NCBI GenBank assembly: GCA_019649035.1
Contig: BMAT01005532.1
Location: 169,694-195,566, forward strand
Reading direction: 5' to 3'
DNA from: Elysia marginata
Taxonomy: Eukaryota > Mollusca > Gastropoda > Plakobranchidae
DNA: 25,873 nucleotides
Under the pieces are notes generated by a model. The model was not told the origin of the DNA. It worked only from the letters and a program-made list of their open reading frames with translations, and made no database searches. Position 1 is the stretch's first letter. Each line of letters begins with the position of its first letter. Positions 11,701 to 23,700 of this stretch are shown piece by piece. Position numbers and translations under genes: made by a program.

Positions 11701-14700
11701 TAGCCAGGTCTCTTTAGACTCGGCGAAAGTAAAGGCGGCGAGGAAAGCAATGGCAAACTACATCACTATGCCATATGCCTAGAAAAACAAGAACCCTGCT
11801 CCTTGTTCCCCTACGCTCGTGTCGAGTATGGGACTACCTTTACCTTTACCTTTTACATTAATATAGTTCAAAACTAGGTCTCGTAAGATAGTGAAGTGAC
11901 AATTGAAAACCGTTTTTTCAAGACTTGGTTCAATCCATTTTGAACAGCTTCGAGAAAATAGCCGCCTTTGGTTCCCTCAAATCTCTTTATCCCTATTAAA
12001 ATTCAAGGGAAATTAATGGCATATGGGTTTGTAGCTGTTAATAGCAGCCCATAATTTAGTAAGAAAAAATTTATTTATTCTCCAATAGATTCTGGATAAA
12101 TGTTGAATTTTACGGAAACTGGGCTGAACCTGGTTTTGAAAAAAAAAAACGCTTTTCAATTACAACCGCTCTCTCTTCTCTCTACGTCTCTCTCTTCGTC
12201 GCCAATGCCAGTAAGCCACTAGCAGTCTCTCCCTCATCCTTAGCACACCGCGTGTTGTGTTGCGAGAGAGGGTCACCGCGCAGACAGTAGCCACCAGTTA
12301 GCGCAGTTGAACCTACTGCAAGTGCAAGCTAACTTGAGGAATGGAGGGGTGTTGAAAGTCTGGGTGTCCTGACTGTCTTCTAGTGTCTGGATGTCTTGCT
12401 TGCAGTTTGTCAGAATTGATAGATGTAATGAGGGAATGGGTTTTGTGGTCTTATCATATGGTATGACCTTGTAACTAGGCTAGCGTATGGGGGAAGTAGA
12501 TCCAGTACATGTGGATCGTAATTGGAGGCGTGTTACCTTAGGTTAGCTTACTTCGTCTAGATGGTATTCTTATTGCTTATCCCGCACAGAAGCATACCAG
12601 TTTGTCACAGGCTTGTTTTAATTAAAAAAAAACTAAATGAAAGTCAACCAATCAATTTATCGAACTATCAGCTTTGAAAAGACTTTAGAATCCATTTTCT
12701 AGATCTAGAGTGAATTTGAGAATTTAAATCTAGAGGTCTAGATCTAGAATTCGGAGTCTAAATCTAGATCTAGATAGATTCTATAGGCTTAGATTCTAGT
12801 TTAGTTTTAGAATCTAGATCTAGATTTGGACTTTTCTGAAAAAGACCAGTGTGAAAGTTTTAATTAACTCAGTCGGAGGCATAGATCTATAAACTCCTCA
12901 GGGAAAGACTACCGCACAGCCTATAAATTGTGACAAACTGGACACCCCCACCCCCCATCCCGCACTCCTAGCATTGCACAGTTTATTTTCATAATCGTGT
13001 AGTTAGACTTCTCAGGAAGTAATTGAGTTGCAAAATTATGTGAAAGCATTTTAATTACCTGAAAAAAAATTAATACAACATGCTTTTGCACAATTTAACT
13101 AATCACTGAACTACTTGCTTACGAAAATCAGATGTTTTCTCTAACAGTAACATACTTTTTTATTCAGACTTACTTTGGTCCTTTGACGCTGGCATTATTA
13201 TAAACAATCTTTTTTTAAAAAAATTTTCATCTCAAATTCAATTATTAGATGCCTGGTAAATAATGGCTCCTCAAAAGCAGACCTTTTGCTGGAAGCTAAT
13301 AACTCTATAATCAGGCATGAAGACTGCTGTTTGCGACATTTGCAAAACTGGGTTGAGTTATCAAAAAAGTGGAAACACTAATCTCTTGAGGCACCTCAGG
13401 GCAAAGCACCCATTTGAGTTGGCACAGGATGGAGAGCTTATCAGACCCCAGTCTGTGGTTTCAGTTTGGCCTTTAAGTTTAACCCATTTGCAACCACTTG
13501 AACAAGGCAATTCGCACAACTTTGTATTGAACAAAAATAATATAAACTAGGGGAAAAAACGCCAAAAGAACAAACTTATAAAAAAGGAAAATGACTTTGT
13601 CCTGCTGTGCACTGTGCAGTATGCATTGTAATGCACTTAAGAGTGGGTGTATGTGTCGGTGTGATCATTGTGATGGTGTGTGTGTGTGTTTGTGGAAGGA
13701 AAGGGGAGGGGTGCGGGGGTGTCCTTGCACTGACGATGGGATGCAGATCAATTCAGTGTATTGCAAGACTCACACTCTCTGCGTATTGAGTGTTGCAGGA
13801 CACCGATAACTCAAATCCCAACCCAGCTCTAGCAGACACTAAAATTAAAATTTTTCCATCTATGCACTTAAGTCCTATGGCTTAAAATCCTTAGATGCAC
13901 TTTTTCTGTATTCTGAAATCAAAAAAAAAAAAAAGAGGGAAAGGGAGGAGTGGAGGGGGGTGGGGTGGATAAGCTTTTAAAGGATCTTAGATTGACATGA
14001 TACATGAAAAAATTCTGAGGCTAGACAGGTTTTGTGGGACTGCTTACTGGATAATTATTTAAAAGTTTCTGGCATCTAATTCTCACTTTCTAACAAGGTC
14101 CAGAATTATTAAGGTCTTTAAGAATTTTATCATTGTAAGGAAATGCCTTATTGTAGTCAGACTTTTAAACATTTTAACTAAACAAGTAACAACTCTAGGG
14201 CAATGGCCATAATCCACTACGCAAAGATAAAGTTCCAGCCTCTTAGTACTAATTTAAAGACCTATGCAAAGGGGTCCCACTGTTCCTGTCAAATTTGTTA
14301 TGAATTTAGAGTACAGTCACATTCTCCATATCTAAGATACACCAAAATTTAAATTGGGTGGTGGGAATTCAAACCTACATGATAAGAAATGTATCAGGAC
14401 TTTTCTATTTAAAATTTGACTTTTTACTAATTTTTGCTGCCGGTGTAATATTTTTTTCCATTTCAATCCCTAATACACAGAAAATGAGATCAATGCAGCC
14501 ATGTGACTTTGAAGAGGAGGTTGCGAGAAGTGCTGAACGAGGGGAGAAGAGGAGGCGGAGAGTTATGATGGCAAATAGATTTAAGCTATCAGAGGAGTCA
14601 ACTCCTAATACATCCCCCGTGCCAATTTTAGCCATGGAAACACAACCAAGATCTCTGGTATGTTGGTAGCACACAATTTGGCTTACTGATGCCAACAGAG

Positions 14701-17700
14701 ACACATATTTTTTAACTGTACAGGGATTCCAAATGTTATTCAGGTTTTTTTTATCTGTGCAATGTCAGTTGCACACCTTGTGTCTGTGACATTTATTTTA
14801 TGTGATATGCAGTGCACAGCTAAATTTCAAGTTTGTTTTGTTTCAAAAATGATTTGGCATCACTGACTAATTACCTTAACCTGATTGATCCAGCTCACAT
14901 TACAGGTTTATATAAGAATTATTATTGTAATGTTGAATCAGGCAGAATTGTTGCCTTCCGTGATAAGTATGTCAGACCTACGCATTAGAAAAAAAACACC
15001 TGTTGACCCAAGATGAATATATTCAGATTTGGAAGGGGAACATGTGTTACAAAGAAAAAGAGGAAATACCTTTGTAAAATTGTCTATGTCAGTTATCATG
15101 GTTTGTTTTTCTAATTTAAGTTATCTAGGAGTAACTCACCAAGCACATATCATCATCCATTCTCATAAAAGTAAAATTCATTCAATTTTTACTGTAACCC
15201 AAAATTACAAGGAAATAGTGCTTCCAGTTTTACACTTTTCTCCAGAAATCCGCACATTGTGCGTTTAAAAAAATCCAGCAGATTATTAAAAATACGCTGA
15301 AAAATCTGTTGTGCCCACATTTTTTCTTAGTTAAACATAATGGTCCTTGGAATAGCAGTTTACAACCTTTGAGAATGTGCACATGATCTGTCATAAATAG
15401 GGCTGTCCTTGTTTCTTAGATCTTATATCTGGTCATGCTTAAATTCTATAGTTGTACTTTTACTCTTTTACTCGATGCAGGTCTACATTCTGAAAAGTTC
15501 TATACCTCTGATCTGCTGTAAATCTACTGTTATAGATCTATCTTATACTCTCAGCACTAACTTGAAGTCTAGGTTTAACTTCACATTAGGAAACAGGGAT
15601 ATCCTGTGATTATGAAAGCCACTGTACTAATTAAAAGTTTACAATAGCTGGTAAGTCAAATAGCAATAATAAAGAATTATATCTGTTTACAAAATCTGCC
15701 TTTAAAGAACTTTTACTTCTGATCTACTGCAATTAGCAATATTTAATTCATTTTCTCACTATTATTCACTAGGATGAATATTTGTGTTTTGTTCCTTTGT
15801 ATTATAGGTATGTCATGAGTAAAATACATCTTTTGTTCCTTTGCATTATAGTTATCAGAAAAATACATCTTTTGTTAGACGTTTGAACATTGCTCCATTG
15901 TCAAAGAGCACCTCAAACTTCCATAATTAGGCTTTATGATAATTTTTTTTTTGGTTTCTCTCGACAAATCTGCCTGGATGCCTAATTTTGCAAGATACCA
16001 TTTATTGATTCTTTTACAGATGTTAGGGACATTTTCGCAGACAGGCTCCCCAGTTCCAGATACACCCCCAAGCATGAAAGAGCGCCTAGAGCGCATGAGG
16101 CGGGAGCAGATGAATGGTAATCAAAAATTTTTTAAACCCTTGATCGGAAAACCTTTGCACCATTTCTAGACTCAGCACATTTCTGACATATCTCCTAAAA
16201 AGGAAGAACAAGAAGAAGAAGGATGAAGAGGAGAGTTCAAATTATAAATGAAATCATGACTAGGCCTGCTGCTGTGCATGTATTTCTGGAGATAAGTTGG
16301 ATGTATGCCTAAAAACCTTATTTAGGTTGAGTTTTTACTGTATGTGTTTTTTTCCGTTCTAGTGTTGTTATTTTAATACAAAATGAATAACAAGCACAGC
16401 GTAGATGTCTACGTATTTAATGACAGGGAAGAATTGTTGAAAGCAAAAGGGGCTTTAGATATAACAACTATGAAAAAAAGAATAATGCTTAATTGGTTGT
16501 TGAAATTATTACTTATCAATGATGTTAAATGTTTTGTAGTTACTTATAATAGTGCTTAAATAGTTGTGTAGTAATGCAGAAATACAATGATGAAGTCAAA
16601 GTCTCAAAATTTTGCCTAGTAAAAAATTATTTTATGGCAGTATGGTACATTTTGACTGCTCATGATAACTCATTAACAAAAAAAAACAAACAACAACAGC
16701 AAAGCCATACTTCTCTTAATTAAAACAAAAACAATCCACAGTTTATCAAATTACAAGTAAAGATCTATAAAAAACAAAAATTGTTGGGCTTGAAGCATTA
16801 ACTTTGATGGTGAATTTACTTATGTAGAGATAGTTAAGTCAGCTTTAAGAAACTATTTCTCTCTCTCTCTCTTTTTTTTTTTTTACAGTTCTTAAAGATG
16901 AATCCCAAACTCAGACTCCAAAGGCACCCATTGAAAAACCACTGCAGAGGCGTTTGTTTGGTAATTTGTTTTTGCTTTTTGCATTATCAGTCTACAGAGA
17001 GATCCGTCATCAAAATTTTACTTTGTTTTTTAAAATTATCCTTGATCAGTTGGTGTCTTTATTTAGTAATGGTACTTCTAATTTGCCGTGCCGCAAGGTG
17101 AAGGTTAGCATTTAAAAAAATTCAGGCATTTTTGTCAGGCATTTTTGTCAGGCCATAGAAGCATCTCTGAGACAGTCTATATGAATTCAATTTTGAAAAT
17201 TATTTTTAATTTACATGATTTATGAAGTAAGTAGTTGCCTTTTAGCATTTGTTGCAGATATGATGTAAAAACTGCAATCATTTTTTCTTTTGTATAAACA
17301 ATTTTTTTAAATCCCATTTGACTTTTCAGAGAGGCTAGCTAGTGACTTTGCATCAGCTGGAACTAGCAGTGATGAGGAGCCAGAGGGTGCATGTGATGTT
17401 GTCAAACAGCTAATTTGCAGATTAGAATCTGATGATGGAGGAAACACAAGTTCAGGATCTACACAAAACTCAGTAGGAAATCTTAAGAAAGGTTTAATAT
17501 TTAAACCTCTTACACCAGGGGGCATTGCAAAACTACAAAATGAGTTAGCAAGTCCCAGTTCAAAGGCAAACTCACCAACCGTAAAGGGGAATCGTCGGCG
17601 GAGTTTAAGAATATCCTCAGGAGCTTCCCCTCTTATTCCTAGGCAATCTTCGTTTCCAGCAAGCGGAGAACACCACAAGAGAAATGTTTACTGCGAGAAC

Positions 17701-20700
17701 TCTGAATCTCAGAAAAATGACAAATCTGAATCAAATTCACATAGTTCAAACAACCTGTCACTTCCTCTGTCACAGAAAGATATTAATATCTGTGCACCTT
17801 CAGACGTAGCTCTTCAAGCTGACAAGTCAACTAAAAAGCTTTCTGATGATGGTTTGGTTGCTGATGTTGAGGATACTTGTGTAAACCATTGTTCCAAAGA
17901 GCCGGCTTCAAATAAAGATTGTGAGAAATCAAGTCCTAAACCCAAACAAAGAAGAAGATCATCTAGAATCTCCTTGAAAGAAAAAGGCATCTCCCCTGAC
18001 ATCAAGTCAGGTAATAGCGATGAGCCTTATCAACAAATGAATGCAGGAAAGACTGAGATTTCTTCTTCAAAGCTAGTTAAAAAAAGAAGAAATTTGTACA
18101 CAGAGCCTGACCTAAATACATCTTTGCCAAAACCATCTGAGTCTAAATCTAAAAACACATTGATTAATTCTGAGAACAAAATTTCGGATGTAGCATTTTT
18201 CTTTGGAACATCAGAGAATAACAATCAGGCCTCTGCCATTAATCATAGTCGTACAATCAAAAGGAAATCAGTATCTTCAATTAACAACAGCCATGCGCCG
18301 ATACTAGACAGGAAATCAGCTTGCAACCTAAACACCAATGAATCAGCATCTAATGACACTCTAGGAACTTCTATGTCTATCATGTACGGAAATGACACAA
18401 CCTTGTCTTGTGAGGATAGATCAAGTAACTCCAGGAGGAGTATAGAGGAGTTTCGCTGTTCCAAAAAAAGGTTCAAAAGAACTAAAAATGCAAAAGTTGT
18501 AGAAAAATCTAAGCTAGATCAGATAGAAGAATCAGAACAAACAGCAATACCTACAAATTCTAAAAATGACCAAGCTCACACAGTTGCACCAGAAAAGCCA
18601 ACAAAGTTGAATGCTAAAAGAGATAGGGACCCTGGCTGGTCAAATGACAGTGTTGAAGCAGTACCCTCCAAGAAACAAAAATCTTCATCAGAAGGTGAAA
18701 ACCAGTTTTCTTCTCCTCACCAGCCTAATCATGTTCAACCAAGGCTGCGGCATGCCCGCTCGCTTGTGTTGGAACCTCCTCAATCTCCCTCAGTGAAGGG
18801 AGTCCAGTACTCTATTGTTGTGACCAGTCTGCATCGACAGTGAGTTCTACTGCGTAAAAGAAATAAAGAGAAAACTATGAGAAACATTTTTTTTGAAGCT
18901 CTCTCCACTATCTCTATACAATTAAAATTTATGTAAAAAGCAAAATTATATAATCATGTTTGGAACTGTAAGAAACCTCTTCATTTAAGTCATTGATGTC
19001 AAGCAGCATACATGTATGCGGCAGACTCAATGAACATAAAAATAAACCCACATACATCTATCGGTAAACACTAAAAATCTCTTATGTAAACTACTCTATG
19101 ATGTTTGTGATTGGCTCTCTTAAAATGGCAAATTTTGAGCTAAAAATTTGCAAACAATAGTAAATACAACAATTTTACTTAAAAGTAATCTTGACACAAA
19201 ATTGTATAGATTGGACATTGTACATTTTGTTAACATAGTCTCTCTCCCATTGCACATATTTGATGGTAGCTGATAAAAAATATTTTTCCTTCTCAATATT
19301 GGCTTTGATGAGTAACTCTAAGCTTATAACTTTATTAAATTGGGCAAGTGAAAGAGAACAATCAGGATTTCAATGCATAAAATTATATTTTCTTAAATTC
19401 TTTAAAAAATAAAAATTTTTTTTCTGAATGGAAGTCAAGTACCTCTGAACTTTCACTACACATTTTCAGCATGATTCAACAAATGCCTTATTCAGTTTTG
19501 AGTGTAATCTTTTTTAGTGTAATTTGCATAATTTGATAACACAGCTTAAGTTTTATGAAAACGAGATAGGCTATACTTTAAATTTGGGTTGATATGTTTT
19601 ATACATGTCTCATGACCGAACAAATGGGTCAGATGTCAGAAACTTTAATTTGAGAATGTACCTTTTAAAGTAGATTCATTGCTATTTTTTCTGTATCAAA
19701 GTTAAAAAAAAAATTCTAATAATTTCTCTCAAAGTTTTTAAAATTTCTTGCTATTCTCAATGTTTTGAAGCTTAGAAAAGTTCCTTGAACTAAACATGAA
19801 AGCCTTGTAATGTGAAGACTGCATTATCTGACTCATTGCACTGGTAGTGAGACTAGTTGTATATCACATGCCTGTTAATCTGACTCGAAAGAACAACTTA
19901 TAAGAAATTTACTCATGTAAATAATAGAAAGCCATATAATTTCTCTAATGTAATGTTTTTATTTTTTAGACATTACACTACTGAAATATCAGTCTTACAT
20001 AATTTCATATTTTTTCCATTTTCAGTGAACAAGAGCTTGTATACTCTGTGTTAAAAAAGTTGGGTGTATTTCACCTCACCAACACTGTTGAATGGTCTAG
20101 TACTCACATTGTTTGTGGAGAGCCAAGGCGAACCCTTAATCTTTTGAAGGCCATTGCTAGAGGATGCTGGGTATTATCCAAAGAATGGGTTAGTACATGC
20201 TTTCAAAGTTATTTTTATAAAGGTTAAAGTTCATGACATTGTTGTTGTTTATAAAATTGATCTTGGATAATGTTAAGTTTTAATTAAACTGCATTGACCC
20301 TAAAAGGCAGACTATAGGAAAACCAGAAATATTAGTTCAATACCCAGGGACTCTATGTGAGTTCGTCTTTTGGATATTTGCATATATCTTTAGTTATCAA
20401 TTCTCGAGTTTGAAATTTGAAAAAAAAATAGCTATACCTTGACAGGAAACATAAAAGTATTCATTTTCAGATATAATAAACAGAAAAAAGAGAACAAGCA
20501 ATAGCATTCAATAAATTTGTCAGAAATGGCTAGCCTGTTGAGAGTCAAGTTACTACATGATGAAGCATTCAAGATCAAATTATGAGCAAGAGTTCTAATA
20601 TTCTTCTATATTTTTTTTGCTTAATTCTTAGACTAATCTGCATTTGTTACATACGTCTTGAGTGAAATCCTGAACCACTTTTTTAGTAAAGTTTTTTTTT

Positions 20701-23700
20701 GTAAACCTCCCGTTTTTTCTTTCTCTAGGTTTTCAACTCTTTGGAAGCAGGAACTTGGCTAGAGGAGGAAAATTTTGAAATCTGCAAAGAGTTGCCAGTA
20801 GTCAAGGTACGTTCTTATTTATAATCAAATAATTTTTTTATAGATTGCTGCAATTGGGAATGACAATTTCATAAATCATTTTTGTCAATAAAATGCATTG
20901 GGAGAGTGTTTAATAAACTATTCAAAGCTGTAAATATTCAAAATTTAATGCCAACTTTTTTGTGCATCCATTGACATAGGCTCACATGGCAAAGATGCAT
21001 AATTGATAACTCCTGTATCAACTAAGCAAAGTTAGGGTATAGATACAGTAGTGCTCAACTATAAAAGCACCCGCTACAAGAGGACCATGCTCTCAGCGGG
21101 GCCTCTGAAAAATCCCCCTTGTTTTCCCTATAAAGTCTTTTACCTGTGTATGGGACGAATATAGTGAGGTTTAGAGAAATAAGGATAAGAATTTAAGAAA
21201 CTCTTCCATAAACACAACGAGCAAGCCTGCATAAGACCATACGCTCATTGAGGGCTTAGTGTGTTGTTGCACTGCAAGCCAGTGCAAGGTTCACATGCAC
21301 CTTTGTTTGTCTAGTTCACAAGTCAGTGTGCATTGTATTGGGGGAAGGAGGAGGGTGGCTAAATGTTGCATTGTCATTGGTCTGTCCCAGTGCACTGAGA
21401 GGAGGCACTGTAGGCCTAGAGCAAGATAATATGTGTACTGGCACATGTATCTAATTCTAAGCTTGGTGAAATGATATGAATGATGTTTGTGGGTGAAGAG
21501 AAGAGAGAGAAGGGGTAAGGAGAGTCTTGTTACATGCCTAGATGGAAGTGGCATCAAAGAAGAGCTGTTTTTCTTTTCTTTATTTTTTTATTAATTCCCC
21601 AAAATAAGGCAAGATAACTTCAAAGACAATTTAGGTGCCCCTCACAGATTGGTTCAGATTAATTCACTTTGATAAGAATCTCAAAATAATACTCAAATTT
21701 GTTCTTTTCAGAGATCCAGGCTTGCTCGTCATAGAGCTGGTGATGCCTACAGGGTGGATTTGTTCTCCAATATTGGGCCCATTTTTATCACAGGGGGATG
21801 TAAACCTCCACGGAAAGAGCTTATTCACTTGGTCCAGCTGTGCTCTGGAAAAGTATGTCACAAAATAATACAGTGTATCACTTGTCTCTAAAGTTTTTTC
21901 AGCATTGAAACAAAATTCCAATGTGCGGTTTTGTCTTTTGTAGACCTTTAAATCTCCAAGCATAGTTGTCAAAGATATAAAAGTAAGGATATATGTACAT
22001 GAATAATAATTTGCTGCTCAAAAACCATGTTTTCACATGAGCTCAAACCAATAAGTGGCAAAAATCTTTAATGTGTCTTTATTTTTTTATGAGTTAAAGT
22101 TTTCAGAAAGCATTGCCAAGTTATGTGTATTGAATATTGCCTTCTGTAAAAAAAATATGTCTCGTGACCAGTTTGAATGAGTCAGATGTTGCAGTTTCTC
22201 ATGCATTTTTAAAAAAATCCTACATGTCGAGAATTGAATAAAATTATCAATATTTTGAGGAAAGATATTGAACCATTCGTTCATTTTGAATGTAGAGAAA
22301 AAGAATAAAAAAATAGAGTTTTAAAGGGAGTTCCTCAAATTACAAATTACGACTTCCAACTCATTCACTCTGGTTGCCAATATTATTGACTTGAAGATAA
22401 TGAAGAAAGCTGTCAGTTTTACCTAAACTAATGTAAACTTGTTGCCTCATTGTTAAATTGAAAGTCCTTTGTTCAATTTTTTTGTGTTGTAAGTGCTTTT
22501 CAAAATTTAAAAAACATACCAGATAGTTTTATATGAGATGTTCTTTGCAAACACAAGCAGTGCATTTGGTAAAAGTATTAAACCACTCTTGTTTTTATTT
22601 ATGTCGCTAAAATGTCAAATTTATCTGTCAAAAATGCAATTAATGACGCATAACTTGCATCTACATTCTCTGTGCTGTCACTTGTGTCAGCCATAACATT
22701 CGATCTTTTTCTGAAAAGAAAAAAAAAATACATGTCTTGTCTCCTTCATGCACCTTACTAAAAGTAAATGTGGGCATAAATATAATTCTATTATAAATCA
22801 GCATCATCTAGGAAAGTCCTTTTTTTTATCAATTATATCATCCAGATTCTTGTATAAGTACGAATTCTATTCAAACACTTGAACTTTTTCATATATTTTC
22901 ATTTTCAATAATTTTGCTCTGCATGATGATGTGCAATTTCATTCACGAAAAGGCATTTCTAGAGAAGGAAAACTATAAACTTTAAGTAATGAAAAAAGTT
23001 ATGCTGAAGTTCATTAAAATCTATTAATCCATTTGTTCAGGTGACAGGAACACAAAGCAAGGCGTCATTATGTATTGGAGAGACTGGAGAACCAAATAAG
23101 ACAATCATTAAGCCAACATGGATATTAGGTAAACAATGTTGGTAGCAACAACATTTAAATCGCTTACCATGTCTACACTCCAACCTTTTGTCAATATTTT
23201 GCTTATATTTTAATTTTCTCTTCTCTAAATTTGCAGTCGGACTTTAGGAAATTACCAGAGATTAACAATGAATTTTGAAATAAAATCTTAAGGTTTCCGT
23301 TTTGGAGTAATTTTTTTCCTGAATGTTAGTACAATTTTTTTTTGTTTTTCTAAAGGCTAATTCTTTTGAACTTAGAAGAAAAATTCCACTTGCACCAGGA
23401 GTGACGTCCAACAAACAGAGTATTTTTGCTGGCACATTTTCTGTATTATCATGAATAAAAAATATCAATATGCATCAAATTTCTAAGTTACACCAACTTT
23501 GTAAAATATACTATGGTTATTCTGGTACTTGGAAAACCAACCAAAGGATTGAAATTAAACTCATGGGTTTTGAGGGGCGTTGACTTCGGAGAATTTTGGG
23601 GGGAATTTGCCAGGAGCATAAGGTTACCAACAAAGAAACAGCTGAAAGAACTGGCATACAACCATTTGCAGAGTAAGTTAAGAAAAGAAAATTGGGATGG

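Larger units (their letters stand above)
11331..14480 (+). other. MCPH1 intron 3
   Basis: It contains the SINE at 11577-11853, a CT- and CpG-rich stretch at about 12150-12350 without recognisable coding content, CTAG-rich repeats at about 12700-12830, the BED relic at 13263-13500, a (TG)n and G-rich stretch at 13670-13722, and an A-run followed by a purine/G-rich tract at 13920-13970. Confidence 0.7.

Noticed and set aside
13920..13970. G-quadruplex in the purine/G-rich tract
   Set aside because: The runs of three or more G do not form four runs with loops of seven or fewer. At most a weak candidate.
17307..18476. Several open frames on the - strand across the giant exon
   Set aside because: Mirror frames of the MCPH1 coding exon, without any conserved motif.
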